From: CAZTBB01 sp964611755
GTDB lineage: Bacteria; Pseudomonadota; Alphaproteobacteria; Micavibrionales; Micavibrionaceae
DNA: 64,000 nt
Reading direction: 5' to 3'
Assembly (NCBI GenBank): GCA_964611755.1
Contig: CAZTBB010000001.1
Coordinates: 1 to 64,000 of the forward strand
Under the pieces are notes generated by a model. That model worked only from the letters and a program-made list of their open reading frames with translations, made no database searches and was not told the DNA's origin. Made by a program: the position numbers and the translations under genes. This document shows, piece by piece, positions 42,192-50,818 of the stretch; the stretch's first letter is position 1; every line of letters begins with the position of its first letter.

Positions 42192-45187
42192 CCCAAGAAA
42201 GATCCAGCGCCTCTATCTTTAATATTTCCTCGGATAAACCCTTTGCGAAGCATTTTTGTCAGGCCATCTTGGCAGATTATAAAGGGCGGGAGGAGGCACT
42301 GGCCCATTTATTGATCCTTTTACCGACACGGCGGGCTTGCCGCACTATCCGTGAGACGTTTTTACTCCTCAGTGCAGGCAAGCCAATGATTTTGCCGCGT
42401 ATGCAGCCCTTGGGCGAAGTGGATGAGGAAGAACTCGCCATTGATTTGGCTGATCATGATATGGCTGAGCGGTTTTTTGCATTAAAGCCGGCTTTGAGCA
42501 GCACAAAGCGGCGCATATTGCTGGCGCGGGCGATATTTGCCATTGATACATTCGAGCAAGATTTTGCCGGAGCCTTACGTTTGGCGGATGCGCTGGCGGG
42601 GTTCATGGATCAGGTCATTATTGAAGAGAGAGATTTGGCCGATCTGGATAAAATAGTGCCGGAGGAATTTGCGGATCACTGGCAGATTACACTAGAGTTT
42701 TTGAAGATTTTAAGTGAGACATGGCCGCGCATTTTAGAAGAGAACGGCGTCATCGATGCGGTTCAAAGGCGCAGTATTCTTATGGATATGCTGACATCTT
42801 ATTGGCATGATAACCCGCCAAATCACCCTGTCATCGCGGCCGGATCAACGGGCTCGCACCCGGCCACAGCGCGTTTGCTTGGTGTTGTTGCCTCTATGGA
42901 TCAGGGCGCACTGGTTTTGCCCGGGTTGGACCAGCATTTGGATGATGAGGCTTGGGCGCAGATTGACCCCGGGCATCCCCAGTTCGGCTTAAAACAGTTA
43001 TTGGAACGCCTGCATGTTGACCGCAGAGCCGTTCAGGACTTTGGAGCATCTTACATGAAAGGGGGCGTCTCGGGCGATGCCGGACAGAGCCCGCGGCATA
43101 TTTTGATGACCGAAATGATGCGTCCGGCCGCTGCGTCCCTGTCATGGCAGTATTTGGCAAATGATGCTGAAAAACAAAACCACCTCAAAGAGGCGCTATC
43201 CGATATTTGGCGCTATGATTGTCAGGATGAACAAGACGAGGCACAAATCATTGCCCTGCATTTAAGGCAGGCATTAGAGCAGCCGGAGATAAGAGCCTCT
43301 GTGATTACACCGGATCGTGCATTGGCGGCGCGTATTCAATCACATGTAAAGCGTTGGGGGATTGCGATTGATGATTCCGCCGGCCAGCCATTATCGCAGA
43401 CAAAAAGCGGTGTGTTTGCGAGGCTTGCTCTTGATCTGGTGCTTCGGAAAGTGGCGCCGGTTAGCTTGCTTGCCTTTTTAAAGCATAGGCTCTGCCGCCT
43501 ATCGGCTGATAAGGTTGCGCTCTCTCATTTGGAAAAATATGCGCTGCGCGGATTGCGCCCGGCGCCAGGGTTTGGTGATTATTTCACACGTTTGGAGGCG
43601 GCGCAAAACAACAGGAATGGAAATGTTGATGGCGCAAAAGAGCTTTTATCTCAAGTAGAAAATCTATTGAACGATTGGGCCATAGATGCGGATCAGCCAG
43701 TGGTGCAACCCATGGGGACATGGTTGCAGGCCCATATCGCATTGATGGAGAATGCGGCATTTGAAGGCCGGTTATGGCAGGGTGAGGATGGTGAAGCGCT
43801 TTCGTTATTTTTTGCAGATTTGCTGGATCATGCGGCGTTCTTTCCGGATATGAATTTGAGTACATATCACAGTGTTATCGAGGAATTGATGGGGCAGCCA
43901 ACGGTGCGCCCATCTTACGGAATGCACCCGCGTCTCAGTATACTGGGCCAGTTGGAGGCCAGGCTATTTGATGCGGATATTGTGATTTTGGCAGGGCTTA
44001 ATGAAGGGGTTTGGCCATCAGATTCGGGTCATGACCCGTTTTTGTCGCGCCCGATGCGCCATGACTTTGGCCTGCCGGCTGTCGAGCGTCATATTGGATT
44101 GGCGGCGCATGACTTTGTGCAAGGGTTTTGCGCCTCAAACGTTATTTTAACGCGGGCGGAAAAGCGGGATGGCGCTCCTACCGTGCCCTCACGCTGGCTA
44201 CAGCGTCTGGATGTTGTTATGCAGGCATCCGCGCTTAATCCGGCTTTATTGCATGACCCGCGCATGAACGCATGGATGGCCGATTTGGCCGATGCCGGAG
44301 AGGTTGTACCCGAAATGCGCCCTGCGCCTGTTCCGCCCCTTGAGGCACGCCCCACACGTCTCTCGGTCACAAGGGTTGATGGTTTGATGAAAGATCCATA
44401 TGGCATTTATGCCCGCGCTGTTCTCGGTTTAAAAAAGCATGATGATCTGGAGCAAGAGATCACGGCACGGGAGCGTGGAAACATACTGCATCATACGTTC
44501 GAGCATTTTGTGAAGGCCTATCCGGATGATTTACCCGAAGATGCAGACAGAATTTTGCATGACTTGGCTCGTGCCGAGGCAACAAAAATTGATCCCGAAG
44601 GGGATTTTTGGGCCTATTGGTGGCCTCGTTTCGGGCGTATTGCGGATTGGTTTTTGAATAAGGAAAAAGAATGGCGCAAGCAGGCCAGTACACTGGCACA
44701 AGAGGTTAGCGGGCACAGAGTATTTAAACTGGAGGATGGGTCGGCTTTTCATCTTTATGCCAAGGCCGATCGTATTGATGAGCGCAGCGCTGGATTGGCT
44801 TTGATCGATTATAAATCCGGGACCAATCACACAAAAAAGGGCATGAGCACAGGCAAAGAGCCGCAACTCCCCCTCGAGGGGCTGATCGCCGAGGCAGGTG
44901 GTTTTGATACGATTGCCGCGCGCAAAATTCTATATCTGGGCTATTGGGTGGTGAGCGGCAGCGGCGATGAACCAGGCAAGGAAATGGCTGTGCGGGAAGG
45001 CGAAAAAGAGCATGCCGATCTGATGCAGACTACGCATGACGGGTTTTTAAACCTGATGAACGGGTATCGCAATCCGCAAACACCCTATTATGCCATTCCA
45101 AACGCAGCCAATGCCCCGCAATACAATGATTATGAGCATTTGGCACGGGTTAAGGAATGGGCCGCCCTGGATGATCAGGAAGAGTAG
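42188..45187 (+). CDS. addB: double-strand break repair protein AddB
   Basis: AddB is the partner of AddA in the alphaproteobacterial AddAB helicase-nuclease, which trims broken ends for recombination. The product has 999 residues. The N-terminal part is a degenerate helicase with LILLPTRRACRTIRETFL. NEGVWPSDSGHDPFLSRPM is a family segment near residue 605. The C-terminal PD-(D/E)XK nuclease lies at about 730-990: LSVTRVDGLMKDPYGIYAR, then GNILHHTFEHFV, then ALIDYKSGTNHTKKG with the catalytic Asp and Lys. No four-cysteine iron-sulfur cluster pattern was seen. It ends 13 bases before the addA start. Confidence 0.92.
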   Translation: MTQERSSASIFNISSDKPFAKHFCQAILADYKGREEALAHLLILLPTRRACRTIRETFLLLSAGKPMILPRMQPLGEVDEEELAIDLADHDMAERFFALKPALSSTKRRILLARAIFAIDTFEQDFAGALRLADALAGFMDQVIIEERDLADLDKIVPEEFADHWQITLEFLKILSETWPRILEENGVIDAVQRRSILMDMLTSYWHDNPPNHPVIAAGSTGSHPATARLLGVVASMDQGALVLPGLDQHLDDEAWAQIDPGHPQFGLKQLLERLHVDRRAVQDFGASYMKGGVSGDAGQSPRHILMTEMMRPAAASLSWQYLANDAEKQNHLKEALSDIWRYDCQDEQDEAQIIALHLRQALEQPEIRASVITPDRALAARIQSHVKRWGIAIDDSAGQPLSQTKSGVFARLALDLVLRKVAPVSLLAFLKHRLCRLSADKVALSHLEKYALRGLRPAPGFGDYFTRLEAAQNNRNGNVDGAKELLSQVENLLNDWAIDADQPVVQPMGTWLQAHIALMENAAFEGRLWQGEDGEALSLFFADLLDHAAFFPDMNLSTYHSVIEELMGQPTVRPSYGMHPRLSILGQLEARLFDADIVILAGLNEGVWPSDSGHDPFLSRPMRHDFGLPAVERHIGLAAHDFVQGFCASNVILTRAEKRDGAPTVPSRWLQRLDVVMQASALNPALLHDPRMNAWMADLADAGEVVPEMRPAPVPPLEARPTRLSVTRVDGLMKDPYGIYARAVLGLKKHDDLEQEITARERGNILHHTFEHFVKAYPDDLPEDADRILHDLARAEATKIDPEGDFWAYWWPRFGRIADWFLNKEKEWRKQASTLAQEVSGHRVFKLEDGSAFHLYAKADRIDERSAGLALIDYKSGTNHTKKGMSTGKEPQLPLEGLIAEAGGFDTIAARKILYLGYWVVSGSGDEPGKEMAVREGEKEHADLMQTTHDGFLNLMNGYRNPQTPYYAIPNAANAPQYNDYEHLARVKEWAALDDQEE

Positions 45188-45200
45188 GTCGCGTAATATT

Positions 45201-48200
45201 ATGAGCGAGCATTCATCTCCCAAATTAGATCAAGAGCTGAACCATGATGGGTCATTTGATCCGGATACGAACCCAAAAGGGTCGGTTTCATCGCGCGGCC
45301 CTGATCCGAATGTCCAGCAATTCAAGGCCTCTACACCGGATCAGTCGGTTTGGGTGAATGCATCCGCCGGTACAGGCAAAACCAAAGTTCTGACGGATCG
45401 CGTCTTGCGGTTATTATTGCCACAATCAAAATCCGGCGCCTTGATTAACGGGACAGCGCCGCACCGCATCTTATGCCTGACATTTACCAAGGCCGCTGCC
45501 AGCGAGATGTCCATACGTATTCACGGTATTTTGGGCAAATGGGCTGTGATGCCGGAGAAGGAGTTGCATAAACAGCTTGCAGAATTATTGGGGCATGACC
45601 CCGAGCCCCTGCACATAGAGGCAGCACGCACGTTATTCGCCGAAGTGATTGATAGCGCGGGCGGGCTGCAAATCATGACAATTCACTCTTTTTGTCAGTC
45701 TGTATTGGGGCGTTTTCCCCTTGAGGCCGGCCTCAAACCTTATTTCACCGCTTTGGAAGAGAGGCAGGCCGCGCAACTCTTAAAACAGGCGCAAAAAACA
45801 GTGTTGCACCAAGCGCGAAGCAATAAAGGATCACCACTGAACGAGGCGTTGCAGAATGTGAGTGCGCAGCTCAATCATGATCATTTTGATGCGATGATCC
45901 AGAATATTGCCTCAGAACGGGCACAGTTTGAAAAAATACATCAGGCGCATTTTGACATGGAGGGACTTTACACGGCCCTTTGTGCCTATCTGGAGGTGGA
46001 TCCGGTCAAGGATGCGCAAGCAATGACCCGTGATGCGTGTGATGACCGGAACTTTGCCAAGGATGATCTTTTACTGGCCGCCAGAACCATGATAGAGAGC
46101 GGGTCTAAAACCGATGTGAAAAATGGTCAGGTGATTTCCAATTGGTTGACAAAATCGCCTCAGGAAAGAGCCCTTGGGTTTCAGGAATACGCGTCTTGTT
46201 ATTTAACTGATAAGGAAAAAATCAGGAAAGACTTGGCTTATAATGATTCTAAAAAAGCCCTTGAAAATATTGATGAAATATTACGAAAAGAGGCGCAACG
46301 TATCGAAATTTTAATTGATGATAAAAAGCGTCTTGCCTGCGCTAAAAATACCTATGCTCTGTTTGTTTTGGCCAAGGAGATACTGGATTGTTATGATGCG
46401 TTAAAACGCGAGAAAAATGCGTTGGATTTTGATGATCTCATCCTGAAAACAAAAGCGCTTCTAACGGGGGCACTTCATGGACGCACAGGCAGTATGATGG
46501 CCCCCTGGGTTCTGTTTAAATTGGATCAGGGTCTGGATCATATCCTGATTGATGAGGCGCAGGACACCAACCCGGAACAATGGGAAATCATCGATGCATT
46601 ATGCACCGAATTTTATGACGGTGTCGGTGCACATGACGATATTGAGCGCACCGTCTTCGTTGTCGGGGATGAAAAGCAATCAATTTACAGCTTCCAGCGT
46701 GCCTCCCCTGAAGAGTTCACCCGCATGCGTGATGAGATTTCGCGGCGCATTGAGCGTGCCGATAAACGATGGGAACCTGTTGCCATGAATATTTCATTTC
46801 GCTCGGTGCAGGCGGTTTTGGATTCGGTTGATCTGGTGTTTTCGTGTCCGGAGCATGCGCAAGGGCTGGGCCTTGAGCCGATCAAACATATATCTTATCG
46901 CCACCGTCAGGGCGGGCAGGTAACCTTATGGCCAAAATTTGAAAGCCAAAAAACAGAGAGCACAGATTTTTGGACGCAATCCCATGAGATTTCTTCCAGC
47001 GCAAGCGGCTCGGCCTTATGTGCCGAATTCATCGCCGGCCAGATTCAAAATTGGCTGAGCACGGGGGAAAAGCTGGTTTCACAAGGAAGACCTATTGATG
47101 CCGGTGATATTATGGTTCTGGTGCGCAAGCGATCGGCCTTTGTGGCGCAGCTAATGCGCGCACTGAAATTGCGCAATATTCCTGTGGCCGGTGCGGACAG
47201 GATGATTTTAGGGGAACAATTGGCGGTTGAGGATATCATGGCCGCCTTGTCTTTTGTGTTATGGCCGGATGATGATCTGACACTGGCCTGTTTGCTTAAA
47301 TCACCACTGATTGGGCTAAGTGAAGAGCAGCTTTTTGATCTCTGTTATGAGCGCGTTGGCTCGCTTTGGGATGCACTCAGAGCGAGCTCTGATCAAAGTT
47401 ATAAGCCTGTAGTCAATTACCTTCGGGAATTGCTGGCATTGGGACAACAACACAGCCCCTATGAGGTAATGACGCATCTTTTGTCCCATCCCTGCCCTGC
47501 CGACCCGCTCAGTGGTTTGCGCGCCATGAAAAGGCGTTTGGGCGAAGATTGCCTTGATCCTTTGCAAGAATTACAGAATACGGCGCTCGCCTATGAAGCC
47601 AGCCATATCCCAACGATGCAGGGCTTTGTTCAATCATTGAAAGCGGAGAAGAACGAGATTAAGCGCGAAATGGAGGAAGGCGCAGGCCAAGTGCGCATTA
47701 TGACGGTTCACGCATCCAAAGGATTAGAGGCGCCGATTGTGATCTTGCCAGATACGTTACGCTCCATGAAAAAATCAAATACACAGGTCGCAGAAAATTT
47801 ATTATGGCCGCAAAAAACAGGTTTAAAGCTGCCTTTATGGTCGCCGCGAAAGGCCATGAATTTCGAGGCCTATAGCGAGGCAGCCAAACACATAGAAGCC
47901 GCACAGGATGCGGAATATCGCCGCTTGCTTTATGTGGCTATGACACGGGCTGAAGACAGGCTCTATATCACTGGTTTTGGCGGAAAGGCCGATAGCAAGA
48001 GAAAACCGCTCGAGGATAGCTGGTACAATATGATCGCAAAGGTGTTTGAGCAAAATAATCAGATATCCCCGGATAAGGATGGCCACTTAACGCTGCGTTA
48101 TGAACAGATGAAAGAGGTGGAGGTCAAAAAAGATCAGCAAAGCAATGCGGATGCGGACTATACTCCGCCCGAATGGCTTTACAGAGCGGCGCCGCAGGAG

Positions 48201-48761
48201 CCCTCCCCGCCGCGCCCGCTCATGCCATCGCGTCCCTCAATGCCGGAGCCCGAGGCGGTTTCACCGCTCGAGGGAAATGTCGCACAAAGGTTCAAGCGCG
48301 GAAATTTGACCCATAAATTGCTTCAGATACTGCCGGATTTACCGGATGAGAAGCGCATAAGTGCGGCTGAGCGGTATTTGGCGCATTTCGGTTCAGAATT
48401 TTCCAGGGATGTTCAATCCTCGATTATCTCTGAAGTGATGGCGCTTTTACAGGATGACACATTTGCCCCAATCTTTGGCCCGGGATCCATGGCCGAGGTG
48501 CCATTAAGCGGTCTCATTCATAATAAAACTCTTGTGAGCGGTCAGGTGGACAGGCTCTTGATCAAGGATGATACGATCTGGATTATTGATTACAAAACCA
48601 ATCGTCCGCCTCCGCAAAAGGTTGATGATGTGCCGCAAATCTATCAGGCGCAAATGCAATCTTATGCCGATTTATTGGCTCAAATTTATCCGGCCCATAC
48701 TATTCACGCAGCGCTTTTATGGACATATGGGCCTTCACTCATGCCATTGCCTTTGAAATAA
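45201..48761 (+). CDS. addA: double-strand break repair helicase AddA
   Basis: AddA is the UvrD-type helicase and nuclease of AddAB. I choose the ATG at 45201 (MSEHSSPKLDQELN), 13 bases after addB; an earlier ATG at 45090 lies inside addB in another frame. This gives 1186 residues. The helicase motifs are in order: VNASAGTGKTKVLTDRVLRL (Walker A), LTFTKAAASEMSIRI, LIDEAQDTNPEQW (Walker B), VVGDEKQSIYSFQRA, and MTVHASKGLEAPIVIL; later YRRLLYVAMTRAEDRLYI. The C-terminal nuclease reads VSGQVDRLLIKDDTIW and IIDYKTNRPPPQK. TrxA follows after 118 bases, the common order in this class. Confidence 0.93.
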   Translation: MSEHSSPKLDQELNHDGSFDPDTNPKGSVSSRGPDPNVQQFKASTPDQSVWVNASAGTGKTKVLTDRVLRLLLPQSKSGALINGTAPHRILCLTFTKAAASEMSIRIHGILGKWAVMPEKELHKQLAELLGHDPEPLHIEAARTLFAEVIDSAGGLQIMTIHSFCQSVLGRFPLEAGLKPYFTALEERQAAQLLKQAQKTVLHQARSNKGSPLNEALQNVSAQLNHDHFDAMIQNIASERAQFEKIHQAHFDMEGLYTALCAYLEVDPVKDAQAMTRDACDDRNFAKDDLLLAARTMIESGSKTDVKNGQVISNWLTKSPQERALGFQEYASCYLTDKEKIRKDLAYNDSKKALENIDEILRKEAQRIEILIDDKKRLACAKNTYALFVLAKEILDCYDALKREKNALDFDDLILKTKALLTGALHGRTGSMMAPWVLFKLDQGLDHILIDEAQDTNPEQWEIIDALCTEFYDGVGAHDDIERTVFVVGDEKQSIYSFQRASPEEFTRMRDEISRRIERADKRWEPVAMNISFRSVQAVLDSVDLVFSCPEHAQGLGLEPIKHISYRHRQGGQVTLWPKFESQKTESTDFWTQSHEISSSASGSALCAEFIAGQIQNWLSTGEKLVSQGRPIDAGDIMVLVRKRSAFVAQLMRALKLRNIPVAGADRMILGEQLAVEDIMAALSFVLWPDDDLTLACLLKSPLIGLSEEQLFDLCYERVGSLWDALRASSDQSYKPVVNYLRELLALGQQHSPYEVMTHLLSHPCPADPLSGLRAMKRRLGEDCLDPLQELQNTALAYEASHIPTMQGFVQSLKAEKNEIKREMEEGAGQVRIMTVHASKGLEAPIVILPDTLRSMKKSNTQVAENLLWPQKTGLKLPLWSPRKAMNFEAYSEAAKHIEAAQDAEYRRLLYVAMTRAEDRLYITGFGGKADSKRKPLEDSWYNMIAKVFEQNNQISPDKDGHLTLRYEQMKEVEVKKDQQSNADADYTPPEWLYRAAPQEPSPPRPLMPSRPSMPEPEAVSPLEGNVAQRFKRGNLTHKLLQILPDLPDEKRISAAERYLAHFGSEFSRDVQSSIISEVMALLQDDTFAPIFGPGSMAEVPLSGLIHNKTLVSGQVDRLLIKDDTIWIIDYKTNRPPPQKVDDVPQIYQAQMQSYADLLAQIYPAHTIHAALLWTYGPSLMPLPLK

Positions 48762-48807
48762 AACCAAGAAATCCGCGCATAAAGCATCGTTATCACCATA
48801 ACCAGCC

Positions 48808-48836
48808 TTGACCTTTTTGGGCTGCGATCCATACTT
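48808..48836 (+). promoter_or_regulatory. candidate sigma-70 promoter for trxA
   Basis: TTGACC at 48808-48813 and ATACTT at 48831-48836 are separated by 17 bases and lie 43 bases before the trxA ATG. The -10 match is imperfect, but the spacing is right, so a separate trxA promoter is plausible. Confidence 0.45.
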
Positions 48837-48879
48837 ATTCTCATAAGATTCTTAAACGACATGAAAGGGTAATAAAAAA

Positions 48880-49200
48880 ATGTCTAGTAAAGCCGTTAAT
48901 GACAGCGATTTTGAAAGCGAAGTCCTAAACTCTGATTCCCCTGTTTTGGTTGATTTCTGGGCAGAGTGGTGCGGTCCTTGTAAAACACTCCTCCCATTGG
49001 TGGAAGAGATTGCCGATGAAATGCAAGACAAGCTAAAAGTGGTGAAGGTCAATATTGATGAAAGCCCCGAAACGCCTACAAAATACGGTATCCGCGGTGT
49101 CCCGACTTTGATGCTCTTCAAAGATGGTCAAGTGATTGATACACGCGTTGGCGGCATGCCAAAAAGTGATCTGAGCCAGTGGGTTCAAGAACAAATCTAA
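48880..49200 (+). CDS. trxA: thioredoxin
   Basis: A small redox protein that reduces disulfides, kept reduced by NADPH-thioredoxin reductase. The product has 106 residues. The active site reads VDFWAEWCGPCKTLLP, with the C-G-P-C pair at positions 34 and 37 of the product, and the cis-proline loop is in IRGVPTLMLFKDG. Length and motifs are those of a cytosolic thioredoxin 1. AAAGGG gives a good ribosome site. It ends the plus-strand block and is convergent with infC across a 34-base gap that holds a tandem repeat. Confidence 0.96.
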   Translation: MSSKAVNDSDFESEVLNSDSPVLVDFWAEWCGPCKTLLPLVEEIADEMQDKLKVVKVNIDESPETPTKYGIRGVPTLMLFKDGQVIDTRVGGMPKSDLSQWVQEQI

Positions 49201-49228
49201 AATATAAATCTGCTAAAATATAAATCTG
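49197..49228. repeat. perfect 16-bp tandem duplication after trxA
   Basis: CTAAAATATAAATCTG occurs twice without a gap (49197-49212 and 49213-49228). The first copy includes part of the trxA stop codon. It fills the small gap to infC and is probably a slippage duplication. Confidence 0.85.
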
Positions 49229-49234
49229 TAAGTA

Positions 49235-49783
49235 TTAAACTTTTGCAGCTTCGGGCGCCAGAACCATAATCATCTGGCGTCCTTCTAATTTTGGCTCAAG
49301 TTCTGTTTTGGAAATATCGGAAAGCTCCTCCTTCATACGTTTAAGGAGATCCATACCGATTTGCTGGTGTGCCATTTCACGGCCGCGAAAGCGCATCGTG
49401 ACTTTGACTTTATCGCCCGCGGATAAAAATTTACGCGCATTTTTCATTTTAACGCCGTAATCATGTTCTTCGATACCCGGGCGAATTTTGACTTCTTTGA
49501 CATCAACGGTTTTCTGCTTCTTACGAGCCTCATTGGCTTTCTTTTGCTGCTCGTATTTGTACTTACCGTAGTCAAGGATTTTACACACAGGCGGTGTGGC
49601 ATTCGGGGAGACTTCTACGAGATCAAGGCCGGCATCTTCGGCCATGCGAATACCTTCATCTTTAGAGACAACACCTATCATTTCACCATCATCACCAATA
49701 AGCCGGATTTCATCGGCTTTGATTTGGTCATTCACACGCGCCAATTCATTCTCACGCTGAGGCTGTTTAAATGGTTTTCTGAT
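49235..49783 (-). CDS. infC: translation initiation factor IF-3, probable AUC start
   Basis: IF-3 binds the 30S subunit and checks the start codon and initiator tRNA. The core has the N-domain VNDQIKADEIRLIGDDGEMI, the linker EVSPNATPPVCKILDYGKYK, YEQQKKANEARKKQK, and the C-domain with VKVTMRFRGREMAHQQIG and EPKLEGRQMIMVLAP. No ATG lies upstream of the core in frame. An in-frame ATC at 49781-49783 has AGGAG exactly 7 bases before it, and begins RKPFKQPQRENELARV, matching the usual N-terminal extension of alphaproteobacterial IF-3. This gives 182 residues. AUU, AUC and AUA starts are known for infC and allow IF-3 to repress its own translation. A TTG at 49744 is the alternative and has no ribosome site. 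Confidence 0.93.
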   Translation of the reverse strand: MRKPFKQPQRENELARVNDQIKADEIRLIGDDGEMIGVVSKDEGIRMAEDAGLDLVEVSPNATPPVCKILDYGKYKYEQQKKANEARKKQKTVDVKEVKIRPGIEEHDYGVKMKNARKFLSAGDKVKVTMRFRGREMAHQQIGMDLLKRMKEELSDISKTELEPKLEGRQMIMVLAPEAAKV

Positions 49784-49795
49784 AGCTCATCTCCT
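49781..49795 (-). promoter_or_regulatory. infC: ribosome binding site and AUC start codon of infC
   Basis: On the minus strand AGGAG (49791-49795) is followed by seven bases and then ATC (49781-49783). This decides the infC start and is the element on which IF-3 autoregulation would act. An ATG lies between, but in another frame: it reads through without a supporting product. Confidence 0.75.
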
Positions 49796-49939
49796 ATATG
49801 TTCGTTAAAAAAGCTTTTCTATTGTTAAACGCAAGCCTTAAAAAAAGTATTAATACGTTGAATTGCTTGATTCTTCAAGCCTAAAGCACTAAAAAACTTT
49901 ACTTTTATAAAAACATTATGGTAAATAATTATCCTGATT

Positions 49940-50788
49940 ATGAGTACAGAATTTTATCCATATAATAAAGCCCGCGTGGCAGCCGTTTTTCAGCATTACG
50001 GGCTGGACATGTCTTATAGCGTCCAAGATGCCATTGACGGGTTTTTGGGCCATACCGGCTTTACCGAAGAATTTCTTGAGGCCCGCCAAGCCCATCATGA
50101 AATTGCGCATATCGTGGCGAATGCCATGAGTGGAAGTCCTGCGGATGAAGTGCGTGCCTCTGTGGCCGAAGTGGTTCTGAACCGTACCATGTATAAAATG
50201 GCGAATAAGCAAGACGAGCCTCGTTATAGAGAAGATAGAGAGCCTATTCCCGAGCTGGACGGCACATTCAAAGCCGATAAAATTCCGTTTGAGCGTCCCT
50301 TCAAGCTATTGATAAAAAAGCGCCATGAATTTGCAAAAAAATATGTCAGTGACCAATTTGTTGTTACACATACCAGAATACAAAAACAGCTCAGGAATGA
50401 GCAAAACCCGCTGACCAAATCGGATTATGAGGCGCTGGACCGTGATGTAAACCAACATGCTGAAATTGTTCGGCTTAAAGAGATGGAGATGGATTTACCA
50501 TCCGATCAGGATTTACAAGCGGTTCATACACAGGCGGTGAATCAGGATGAAGTCCTGCGTATGGCTTTGGGCGGACGCGGGATGTATCACCTGAGCACGG
50601 ACGAGCTTAGAGCCCTGCCGTTGATCTATTTCGGTGTGTATCCAACCGAAGAGAACGGGCAACTGGCCTTTAAAATGATTGATGAGAGCCTGCGCCAACA
50701 GCTGGTTGCGGATTTGGAGCGCGTCAAAAACGGCCTTACTCCAAGCTATGAGGTCGCTCAAGCACCATCAGCAGAGCCCAGCTTCTAG
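49940..50788 (+). CDS. hypothetical protein, 282 residues
   Basis: Not recognised. The product is soluble and strongly helical, with no signal peptide. Features: an N-terminal helix pair with ARQAHHEIAHIVANAMSG, which contains an HEIAH pattern (H-E-x-x-H). This could be a zinc site like that of gluzincin or M41-type peptidases, but nothing else of such a family is seen. A long helical centre (KKRHEFAKKYVSDQF and after) and a C-terminal domain with LSTDELRALPLIYFG follow. No ribosome site was found before the ATG. It separates infC from thrS, which are usually adjacent, and reads in the opposite direction. Its codon use is like its neighbours. Confidence 0.7.
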   Translation: MSTEFYPYNKARVAAVFQHYGLDMSYSVQDAIDGFLGHTGFTEEFLEARQAHHEIAHIVANAMSGSPADEVRASVAEVVLNRTMYKMANKQDEPRYREDREPIPELDGTFKADKIPFERPFKLLIKKRHEFAKKYVSDQFVVTHTRIQKQLRNEQNPLTKSDYEALDRDVNQHAEIVRLKEMEMDLPSDQDLQAVHTQAVNQDEVLRMALGGRGMYHLSTDELRALPLIYFGVYPTEENGQLAFKMIDESLRQQLVADLERVKNGLTPSYEVAQAPSAEPSF

Positions 50789-50818
50789 AATAGCCCTCTA
50801 GGAAGGGAATAGCTGTTT

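Noticed and set aside
45090..45200. Extended addA start inside addB
   Set aside because: The added 37 residues are out of frame with addB and unlike AddA; an ATG at 45201 lies 13 bases after addB.
49742..49744. TTG as the infC start codon
   Set aside because: No ribosome site is at the right distance, while ATC 13 codons upstream has AGGAG at 7 bases and adds the usual N-terminal extension.
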